Below, in pieces: positions 53,655 through 60,419 of a DNA stretch of 64,000 bases (position 1 is the stretch's first letter; each line of letters opens with the position of its first letter). The position numbers and the translations under genes are program-made. Source of the DNA: Marinobacter alexandrii (GTDB lineage: Bacteria; Bacteroidota; Bacteroidia; Cytophagales; Cyclobacteriaceae); the NCBI GenBank assembly GCA_039984955.1, contig JBDWTN010000007.1:682001-746000 (forward strand). The letters are read 5' to 3'. A model generated the notes under the pieces. The model did not search any database, had not been told where the DNA came from, and saw only the letters and a program-made list of their open reading frames with translations.

Positions 53655-54503
53655 ATGAAAAAGAATACCTTATTTCTGCTTATTGTCTTTCTATTAGGCT
53701 TAATTCTTTTTGATGCAGCACAGCAGAAATACTACATTGACAATTTTTCTCCTGCAACGAACGATCCCATCTCGTTTTTAGAATTACTGAATAATCAATT
53801 CATCAGATGGGCTATCTGGACCACACTTAATGTTCCCTTTTGTTTACTTATATGGAAATACTATTTTAAAGAAAAGAATCAACCTCATATCAATTGGATT
53901 GTCATTGGATTAACGATAGGACTATCTACCATAATATCTCTGGTCCTCATCAGTACACATTCCATCCTTTCACAAAATGTTAGTTTAAACGAGTTCGGCG
54001 AATTTTTTCAATTCTTTATTTATCAAAAAGGATTAACCTTTCTTTTAGCAACCATCATGTTGACGCTAGTTCTATTTAACTACTCCAAAGTAAGGACAAT
54101 AAGTAAGCAAAGTGTAGAGATCACGAACCTCAAAAAGACCACTCATAATCTACAGGAAGCATTGGCACATGAAGAAACTCCGCATCTAAACGTAAAAACT
54201 GGATATAAATTAAAGCCTATACCTCTGGATGAGATCATCTGGATTCAATCGGATGATTACTGTGTAAAAGTGCATACACATGAAAGTTGTTTTACGCTTC
54301 GCCAAAGTCTAAAAGCATTGGAAGAAAAACTATCTCCGTTTCGCTTTATCAGAATTCATCGTACTGCCCTTCTTAATTTAGATTACTTAGATCAAATCAA
54401 TTCTGATACCTCAAAAATTATGCTTACCAATAAAACCGAAATACCCTATTCTAAAACAGGAATAAGATCCTTGAAAGAAAAAATGAAGGATCAATCGGTT
54501 TAG
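53655..54503 (+). CDS. Membrane-bound LytTR transcription regulator
   Basis: A 282-residue protein with four membrane helices (about 5-23, 51-68, 80-100 and 116-140), a short coiled linker and a C-terminal LytTR DNA-binding domain (about 176-280; IIWIQSDDYCVKVHTHES, FIRIHRTALLNLDYLDQI). No receiver domain is present, so the signal must come through the membrane part. The 3-base gap to the CHAT gene suggests that the exported CHAT protein and this regulator work together. Confidence 0.9.
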   Translation: MKKNTLFLLIVFLLGLILFDAAQQKYYIDNFSPATNDPISFLELLNNQFIRWAIWTTLNVPFCLLIWKYYFKEKNQPHINWIVIGLTIGLSTIISLVLISTHSILSQNVSLNEFGEFFQFFIYQKGLTFLLATIMLTLVLFNYSKVRTISKQSVEITNLKKTTHNLQEALAHEETPHLNVKTGYKLKPIPLDEIIWIQSDDYCVKVHTHESCFTLRQSLKALEEKLSPFRFIRIHRTALLNLDYLDQINSDTSKIMLTNKTEIPYSKTGIRSLKEKMKDQSV

Positions 54504-54591
54504 TTCACTGCAAAATAGGTTTGATTAGCTGCAATTTTTAGGGTTTCAAGAATCTCCTGAGTTTAGTTTACAAAAACAGAATAAACTCATA

Positions 54592-55164
54592 ATGAAAAAG
54601 CTATCCTCAATACTTTTTACACTTTTGCTTTCCTTCACCATATTTGCGCAGTACGACTATGAGCCGTCCAAGAAAAACCCTTTTGGTCTCTTGAATCCTG
54701 AAGCTCCAAAGCAAACAGCCGACTATGCTCCTATCATTGGAGAGTGCACTTGCAAATCGGTTTCAAGAATCGATCAGAATACCTGGGCGGATACTGTCAT
54801 GATGAAATGGACCTACAAGTACATACTGAATGGTATGGCAGTTCAGGATGAAACTCTAAAAGAAGATGGAACCCATTCGGGTAGTATTAGACAATACAAT
54901 GCTGATAGTTCGCTTTGGTATGTTCACTATTATTCTTCAAATGTAGCTACACCTACACTCTCTGCATGGGAAGGAAATATGACTGAATCTGACAAAATGG
55001 TTCTTTATAAAGATCAAACTGCACCAAATGGAACACCCGGTTTTTTCCGGATTACTTTCTCAGATATCACCGAAACTGGATTTAACTGGACAGGAGAATG
55101 GGTAAATAAAGCAGAGACTTTTGTATATCCAACCTGGAAAATATTCTGCCTCAGAAAAGAGTAA
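54592..55164 (+). CDS. Exported DUF1579-like protein
   Basis: A 190-residue protein with a signal peptide (about 1-18, ending FTIFAQYDY) and a beta-rich domain with WTYKYILNGMAVQDET, HYYSSNVATPTLSAWEGN and FNWTGEWV, a lipocalin-like pattern resembling DUF1579. Four exposed cysteines are absent except a pair in GECTCKS. It starts 88 bases after the LytTR gene and could be a regulated target. Function unknown. Confidence 0.7.
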   Translation: MKKLSSILFTLLLSFTIFAQYDYEPSKKNPFGLLNPEAPKQTADYAPIIGECTCKSVSRIDQNTWADTVMMKWTYKYILNGMAVQDETLKEDGTHSGSIRQYNADSSLWYVHYYSSNVATPTLSAWEGNMTESDKMVLYKDQTAPNGTPGFFRITFSDITETGFNWTGEWVNKAETFVYPTWKIFCLRKE

Positions 55165-55261
55165 GGATTCATAAATCTTAACAAGTAGTCTTCTTGGTGT
55201 CATAATCATTTCAAAATTATTGTGCACCTTACTCTTCCTATTAAACCGGAAATCGATTGAT

Positions 55262-55444
55262 ATGAAGAGGATAAAAATCGGTGACATGGTGGAGAGTGAC
55301 TATGGTAAAGGAAGAGTGCTAGCTGAAACAAATGAGTGGATCATTCATGACAATTCAGCTAACAATAGCAGCTCTGAGTTTGCAATTTTGAAGTCCGATG
55401 ATCACTTAAAGATTATAAGTGAGATGGAACTTCAGTCTTCTTGA
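55262..55444 (+). CDS. Small soluble protein (60 aa)
   Basis: A 60-residue basic-to-acidic protein. MKRIKIGDMVESDYGKGRV has the G-D-x-V-x-x-x-x-G-x-G pattern found in SH3-like/KOW-type or CarD-like beta-barrels. No signal or membrane segment. The frame is open upstream to a TTG-type start at 55220, but the ATG at 55262 gives a typical N-terminus. Function unknown. Confidence 0.6.
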   Translation: MKRIKIGDMVESDYGKGRVLAETNEWIIHDNSANNSSSEFAILKSDDHLKIISEMELQSS

Positions 55445-55461
55445 CTTGTCAAAAAAATAAC

Positions 55462-56664
55462 TTATTCAGCAACTAATTCATTGATGATGTCATTGAATTG
55501 CTGATCGAAAGCCTGATAATACTTACCTGTTGCCGGGCCATTGAAATAGCTATGTACATACCGTACATAGCCTTGCTTATCCAAGATGACAAGCGTAGGA
55601 AATGCTTCAATTCTTTTCATAAAAGGAAATGGCATAGCTGCTCCTGTCTTACTTAATCGACCTCCTAACACCAAGTCATACGGAATATTGTTGACCTCTT
55701 GGTATTTATCAAGTCTCTCCAATCCATACTCTTTGGAATAATTAGCTTCAAAAGATGACGCAAGAATTGCCACATTCTTTTCTTCATTCCTCTTATACCA
55801 ATCCACCAGGTATTTGGTCTGGTCGTGACTATTTGGACACCACGTACCAAACAGCTGAATGATCAAAATTTTACCCTCATATTTCAAAGGATCTATCGCA
55901 TTCTTTCCCTCCCCTGCTCCGAGCAAATCAAAATAAGGTTTATGCTTACCCTTTTCTAGCTCGACCATTTTAAACGGATCTTCCAATTCAGCCTCTACAT
56001 CGTATATTGCAGTCCATGGTTCTGAGTACCCATTATCATAGATCATCTCACCACTCCACTCATTCCCGATCTTCACTCCTCTAAATAAAAAAGCATGTGC
56101 CCCATCAAAACTTGAGAGTTTTAAAGAGTCTCCATCTAATATCCCTTCAAAATAGCGATAATCACTAACCTGTGTCATGATCGTTCCAGATATCGCATTT
56201 CCTTTTTGCTGAAAAAGTCCCACACCTTTGGACATGTCTGAAGAATTGGGTGAAAAAGTGATTCCCCATCGTTCTTGAATAGGTGCAGAAGGTCTCACAC
56301 TATTCTTCATCATACGCTGCTTTCCATAGGAGGCAGAGAATCTCAATTGCAAGTCTCGATAAAACTTCTGATAGACGCCTTCCAAATTCATGGCTGATAG
56401 CTTTGCCCTGATTTCAACATCGAAAGGATCAATGGGAATCACGATGCTGTCACCTTCAATTCTGGCATTTGATACAATCCTTCTTTCTGCCCCATTGACG
56501 AATGTAATCTCAGGAACCTCGCCCTGTGGGTAGCCAACTTCCAAAATGAATGGAACTACGGCATCATCATAATGAATAAACCCTCTCCATTGACCCTGTT
56601 TCATTATCTGAGATGATACAGAGAAAGACATGATCAGTAAAACTGCAGTAATAGATGATTTCAT
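55462..56664 (-). CDS. TlpA-like thioredoxin-fold exported protein
   Basis: A 400-residue exported protein: signal peptide (about 1-18), a beta-rich N-terminal domain (about 20-240), and a C-terminal TlpA/peroxiredoxin-like thioredoxin fold (about 250-395). The active-site region reads LFGTWCPNSHDQ, so the second cysteine of the usual WCxxC is serine. It should be a reductase- or isomerase-like protein of the periplasm with altered chemistry, or a structural relative. It converges on the small-protein gene and is divergent from the next membrane gene. Confidence 0.87.
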   Translation of the reverse strand: MKSSITAVLLIMSFSVSSQIMKQGQWRGFIHYDDAVVPFILEVGYPQGEVPEITFVNGAERRIVSNARIEGDSIVIPIDPFDVEIRAKLSAMNLEGVYQKFYRDLQLRFSASYGKQRMMKNSVRPSAPIQERWGITFSPNSSDMSKGVGLFQQKGNAISGTIMTQVSDYRYFEGILDGDSLKLSSFDGAHAFLFRGVKIGNEWSGEMIYDNGYSEPWTAIYDVEAELEDPFKMVELEKGKHKPYFDLLGAGEGKNAIDPLKYEGKILIIQLFGTWCPNSHDQTKYLVDWYKRNEEKNVAILASSFEANYSKEYGLERLDKYQEVNNIPYDLVLGGRLSKTGAAMPFPFMKRIEAFPTLVILDKQGYVRYVHSYFNGPATGKYYQAFDQQFNDIINELVAE

Positions 56665-56738
56665 GACTTGAAGATAAAGATCTTAAACGAAGTAAATCGA
56701 AATAGCTATCTTTAATACATAACTAACCTAATTAACCT

Positions 56739-57173
56739 ATGACAAATGAATCAATAAAACCACCTACCTGGTTTTGGGTAGTCGCAATTATTGCCCTTGT
56801 ATGGAATTTACTAGGTGTTGGTGCCTATTTAGGCCAGGCATATGTGTCAGACGATATCTTCTCTCAAATGGAAGAGGCAGTGCAAGATTTGATTAATCAA
56901 ACCCCTGCATGGGCTACCGCAGCTTTTGCTATTGCCGTTTGGTGTGGAGCGCTCGGGAGTCTTCTGCTGGTATTACGAAGAAAGCTTGCTTACATGGTAT
57001 TGATCTTATCGCTCATGGGCATTTTAGTTCAAATGTTTTACAACTTCTTTATGAGCAACTCTATGGAAGTTTATGGACCTGGGGGAGCAATAATGCCAAT
57101 TTTTACAATCATCGTAGGAATAGGCTTGGTTTTGCTTGCCAAAAAGGGGAAATCCGTCGGCTGGCTGAGGTAA
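56739..57173 (+). CDS. Small four-helix membrane protein
   Basis: A 144-residue integral membrane protein with four predicted helices (about 10-32, 55-77, 80-105 and 112-135) and a short periplasmic loop between the first two. It resembles unnamed Bacteroidota membrane proteins that start with PPTWFWVVAIIALVWNLLGV-type sequence. Function unknown. It is divergent from the TlpA-like gene and precedes a 200-base gap containing repeats. Confidence 0.75.
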   Translation: MTNESIKPPTWFWVVAIIALVWNLLGVGAYLGQAYVSDDIFSQMEEAVQDLINQTPAWATAAFAIAVWCGALGSLLLVLRRKLAYMVLILSLMGILVQMFYNFFMSNSMEVYGPGGAIMPIFTIIVGIGLVLLAKKGKSVGWLR

Positions 57174-57210
57174 GAACTATTTGCAAAGTTAAGAAGAATG
57201 TCTCCAGAAG

Positions 57211-57320
57211 TATCATTCTGAAACTATCTGTGGCGACTAGTTGGAGTGAAGAATCTCTATGAGTTTTAAATAACCAAACATTGATAATATCAGATTCTTC
57301 ATTCCTCAGAATGACAATAT
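57211..57320. repeat. Imperfect palindromic intergenic element
   Basis: The left arm (57211-57262) and right arm (57281-57320) are related as an inverted repeat: ATCATTCTGA and GTGAAGAATCTC on the left match TCAGAATGAC and CAGATTCTTCAT on the right, with about 20 extra bases on the left. The outer TCATTCTGA/TCAGAATGA ends and the inner GAAGAATCT/AGATTCTTC parts resemble palindromic intergenic repeats that occur in many copies in several bacterial genomes. No second copy lies in this window. Confidence 0.6.
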
Positions 57321-57360
57321 TTTGATGTCTTCATAGACAATCCCTTTTATTTGGATTGAT

Positions 57361-57378
57361 TGTAGCATCTTTGCTACA
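57361..57378 (+). promoter_or_regulatory. Hairpin directly upstream of DEAD-box helicase start
   Basis: A perfect 7-bp stem (TGTAGCA, 57361-57367, and TGCTACA, 57372-57378) with a four-base TCTT loop ends one base before the ATG at 57380. In a messenger starting upstream it would cover the ribosome-binding region and could respond to temperature or to the helicase itself. Confidence 0.55.
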
Positions 57379-57379
57379 C

Positions 57380-58510
57380 ATGACATTCAATGATTTCAAC
57401 CTTGACGATCAACTCACCGAAGCGATCGATCATATGGGCTTTACAGAAGCCACTCCTATTCAAGAAGAAGCTATACCAGCCATTTTAGAAGGAAAAGATT
57501 TAATAGCCTGTGCACAGACAGGTACTGGTAAAACAGCCGCTTTCGTCATTCCGATACTTAACCATTTGGCGCAGAATCCCAGTGAGGATGTGAAAGTACT
57601 CATTGTAGTTCCGACAAGAGAACTAGCTATTCAGATTGACCAGCAAATCCAAGGGTTCTCCTATTTCCTACCTGTACACTCCATAGCTATCTACGGTGGT
57701 GGAGATGGATCAGACTTTGAACAACAAAAAAGAGCACTTACACAAGGAAGCAATATCGTTGTGGCAACACCTGGTAAACTCATTTCGCATTTGAATCTGG
57801 GCTATGTGAAGTTTGATCAGGTTTCCAATCTTATTCTGGATGAAGCAGACCGGATGTTGGACATGAACTTCTACGATGACATCAAGAAGATCATCATGCA
57901 CCTCCCTAATCTGAAGCAGACATCCATGTTTAGTGCCACCATGGCACCCAAAATTGAAAAGCTGGCAAAGAGCATATTGACGAATCCTAAGAAGATTACG
58001 CTCGAATTGGCCAAGCCTTCAGAGAAAATCAGTCAGGAAGTTTATCGTGTGGAAGAAGGGTATAAAACAGAACTCATTGGTAAACTGATAAGCAGGTATG
58101 AGGCTTTTGAAAGCATCCTTATTTTCACCTCTACCAAAAAGAAAGTAAGTGATATTGTCAAGGGTTTAAAAGGAGTAAAACTAGAAGCTAAAGGCATTTC
58201 ATCTATGCTGGAGCAAGACGAACGTGAGCGAATCTTACTAAAGTTTCGTGCTAAAAAAGTGAGAATCCTAGTCGCCACGGATGTGCTCTCAAGAGGCATT
58301 GACATCAAGGACATCAACCTGGTGATTAACTATGATGTACCCAATGATGCAGCGGACTATGTGCATAGGATCGGCAGAACTGCTAGAGCAAAAACCAGCG
58401 GCGTTGCTATTACACTGGTGAGCAAAGACGACAACTACAAAATGAAGCGCATCGAAAAACTCATCGATCGTGAATTGGAGAAAGTAGACTATCCGATGCG
58501 GAGGAGATAA
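57380..58510 (+). CDS. DEAD-box RNA helicase
   Basis: A 376-residue ATP-dependent RNA helicase with a full set of motifs: Q-motif (FNDFNLDDQL, then TPIQEEAIPA), Walker A AQTGTGKT, PTRELA, DEADRM (motif II), FSATM (motif III), ILIFTSTKKK, and HRIGRTARA (motif VI). There is almost no C-terminal tail, so it is a minimal core like the RhlE or CshA core. The start at 57380 is chosen over the frame start at 57356 because the Q-motif begins at residue 3 and the hairpin lies between. Confidence 0.95.
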   Translation: MTFNDFNLDDQLTEAIDHMGFTEATPIQEEAIPAILEGKDLIACAQTGTGKTAAFVIPILNHLAQNPSEDVKVLIVVPTRELAIQIDQQIQGFSYFLPVHSIAIYGGGDGSDFEQQKRALTQGSNIVVATPGKLISHLNLGYVKFDQVSNLILDEADRMLDMNFYDDIKKIIMHLPNLKQTSMFSATMAPKIEKLAKSILTNPKKITLELAKPSEKISQEVYRVEEGYKTELIGKLISRYEAFESILIFTSTKKKVSDIVKGLKGVKLEAKGISSMLEQDERERILLKFRAKKVRILVATDVLSRGIDIKDINLVINYDVPNDAADYVHRIGRTARAKTSGVAITLVSKDDNYKMKRIEKLIDRELEKVDYPMRRR

Positions 58511-58603
58511 ACCGTTCCTTCAGTAGATCCTACACTTCATGCTCTAAAATCGACTGTTTATTCATTGGATAGCATTTTCAATAATGTCTTCATACTGGAT
58601 CGT

Positions 58604-58611
58604 TATCTTTG
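58604..58611 (+). promoter_or_regulatory. Putative -7 element before the RHS fragment
   Basis: TATCTTTG is a full TAnnTTTG match, overlapping the in-frame TTG (58609) that opens the RHS reading frame. A -33 TTTG at 19-20 bases is absent. If used it would give a transcript beginning inside the fragment. Confidence 0.3.
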
Positions 58612-59709
58612 ATTGTTCACTATCACTTTATTAAGAATACACCATCCAGAATTATAACTTTCGATTATATAGTAGAGTTGATCGAAAAAAATCTGCACAG
58701 CGAAGATGATGGGGTGACTAATGAACAATCCGTAGATTACTCTTACAACATTCGTGGGTGGCTCACCAGTTTGAATGATTCACAGTTGGCTGATCCAGAC
58801 GATCTCTTTGGGATGGAATTGCACTATAACAGCAACCCGATTGATGGGGCAAACAAACATTTCAATGAGAGTATCTCTGCCATGCAATGGAGCGATGCTT
58901 CCGGATCTGGATCTAGCAATTACCGATCATACAATTATTCATACGATCATCTAAATAGATTGACTGATGCAGATCACCGCATCAATGGGAACAACAACAA
59001 TAGCTACGATGTAGAAAACTTGCAATATGACCTTAATGGAAACATTCAAACACTTGACCGCAGGGCGGAAGCGACAAGTAGTTATATTGATGAACTCTCC
59101 TATTCATACGTAGGCAACCAGCTGCAAAAAGTAGATGACTCAGGAGACGATTCTGCTGGCTTTATCGAAAGTGGTTCAGGTGCAGACTATACTTATGACG
59201 AAAATGGAAATATGATCTCAGATGCCAATAAAGGCATTACAGACATAGATTATAATCATCTGAACCTGCCGACCAAAGTGGTTTTTGATGCGCAGAACTA
59301 CATAGAATACCTCTATGATGCTGCTGGCATTAAACTCCAGCAAAAAGTCTACGAAGATGGATCATTGATTAAGACCACCGACTATGTGGGTGAATTCATT
59401 TATGAAAATGGAGTGATTGCTCTTGTACAACATGAAGAAGGAAGAATAGTATCTAAAGATGGGGACTGGGATTACCAATATCACCTCAAAGACCACCTCG
59501 GCAATGTACGAATGACCTTCAGTACCACCCCTGAGGATTATACAGAAATCGCGACCTATGAGGATGCTAATACTACACAAGAAGTTGAGTTTTTTGGCAA
59601 TCTTAACCCAAGAATTTCGCACCCTCTAGGTGGCAAAGGAGCCCGACTAAACAATGCCACCCCCAACTGGCGCAAGCGTCCGCTTGTGCTAATCAATATG
59701 AATAGCTAA
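58609..59709 (+). pseudogene. 5'-truncated RHS-repeat protein fragment
   Basis: A 366-codon frame that opens without an ATG (first in-frame Met is far inside) and enters mid-way into an RHS repeat region at about 58727 (VDYSYNIRGWLTSLND). YD-repeats are visible (NYSYDHLNRLTDA, YTYDENGNMISD, EYLYDAAGIKLQQKV) and the core HLKDHLGNVRMTFS is present near the end. A complete RHS protein would be several times longer and have a signal peptide. The last 17 residues (from TPNWRKRPLV on) lie partly in a REP-like repeat (59670-59690), so the C-terminus is foreign. Likely a remnant or exchange cassette. Confidence 0.75.
59670..59690 (-). repeat. REP-like palindrome, left copy
   Basis: Read on the minus strand, AGCACAAGCGGACGCTTGCGC. 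It is itself an imperfect palindrome (8 bases per arm, 3-5 base centre) and matches the copy at 60267-60287 at 19 of 21 positions in inverted orientation. It lies 28 bases before the transposase start and also encodes the last residues of the RHS fragment. Similarity extends about 10 bases on either side with single-base gaps. Confidence 0.75.
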
Positions 59710-59718
59710 CATTGGTAT

Positions 59719-60267
59719 GTGAGCAGGAAATATAAATTTCAAGATCAGACCAAATTATATTTTGTGAGTTTTTCAACTGTACATTGGATTGATCTTTTTG
59801 TAAGAGAAGAGTACAAACATGTATTAATTGATAGTTTGAAATACTGTCAAAAAGAGAAAGGTTTAGAGATATATGCATGGTGTTTTATGTCAAGCCACTT
59901 GCATTTGATTATAGGAACAAGGGGTGAAGCAATGCAGAACATCTTAAGGGATTTTAAAAGTTTTACTTCCAGAAAATTGAAAGATGAAATTAAAGGACAT
60001 CCACAGGAGAGTAGAAGGGAATGGATACTTTGGATGATGGAAAGAGCTGGAAGTAAAAATTCGAATAATAGCGAATGGCAATTGTGGCAACAGCATAATC
60101 AACCGATTGAACTGGACACAAATAAAATGCTAAGGCAGAGGTTAGATTATTTACATATGAATCCAGTTGAAGCAGGTTTTGTAAGTGAACCAGAACATTG
60201 GAATTACAGTAGCGCTATTGATTATGCTGGAGGTAAAGGATTGATAGATATTTGCTTTATTGAATAA
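59719..60267 (+). CDS. REP-associated tyrosine transposase (IS200-like Y1 family)
   Basis: A 182-residue Y1/HUH nuclease starting at GTG 59719. The HUH motif is H60-L-H62 in FMSSHLHLIIG; the catalytic tyrosine is Y144 in RLDYLHMNPVEAGF, the motif specific to REP-associated transposases (RAYTs). Such enzymes cut single-stranded DNA at REP hairpins. Two REP-like repeats flank it within 29 bases on the left and overlapping the stop codon on the right. It is not part of an IS with terminal genes. It follows the RHS fragment by 9 bases. Confidence 0.92.
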   Translation: MSRKYKFQDQTKLYFVSFSTVHWIDLFVREEYKHVLIDSLKYCQKEKGLEIYAWCFMSSHLHLIIGTRGEAMQNILRDFKSFTSRKLKDEIKGHPQESRREWILWMMERAGSKNSNNSEWQLWQQHNQPIELDTNKMLRQRLDYLHMNPVEAGFVSEPEHWNYSSAIDYAGGKGLIDICFIE

Positions 60268-60287
60268 GCACAAGTGGACACTTGCGC
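60267..60287 (+). repeat. REP-like palindrome, right copy
   Basis: Reads AGCACAAGTGGACACTTGCGC, 19 of 21 identical to the left copy (59670-59690) in inverted orientation. Its first base is the last base of the transposase stop codon. The pair frames the transposase, as REP pairs do for RAYTs in gammaproteobacteria. Confidence 0.78.
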
Positions 60288-60312
60288 TAGAGCGGGTGTT
60301 AGCAGAACAATC

Positions 60313-60340
60313 GTAGATCGTTGGTCACAAGACCAACGAT
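60313..60340 (+). repeat. GTAG plus perfect hairpin (third REP-like unit)
   Basis: GTAG (60313-60316) is followed at once by a perfect 10-bp stem (ATCGTTGGTC, 60317-60326, complement 60331-60340) with an ACAA loop. A GTAG tetranucleotide beside a palindrome is the recognition feature of REPs cut by RAYTs in E. coli. Its sequence differs from the two flanking copies. It lies 45 bases after the transposase. It could also act as a terminator, but no T-run follows. Confidence 0.6.
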
Positions 60341-60419
60341 GGCAGTGAATTCAAACCGTTATTGAGATCGCTTCGCCAATTCACGATGACGATCTAAATC
60401 GATTAATTTCAAATCGAAA

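Noticed and set aside
54516-54523. TAGGTTTG as promoter of the DUF1579-like gene
   Set aside because: It matches the -7 box but lies 68 bases from the start with no -33 partner, so it is as likely to be chance.
58609-59709. RHS toxin with a complete reading frame
   Set aside because: There is no start codon near the beginning, no signal peptide, and repeats begin mid-protein; no toxin or immunity gene is recognisable after the core motif, only a RAYT.
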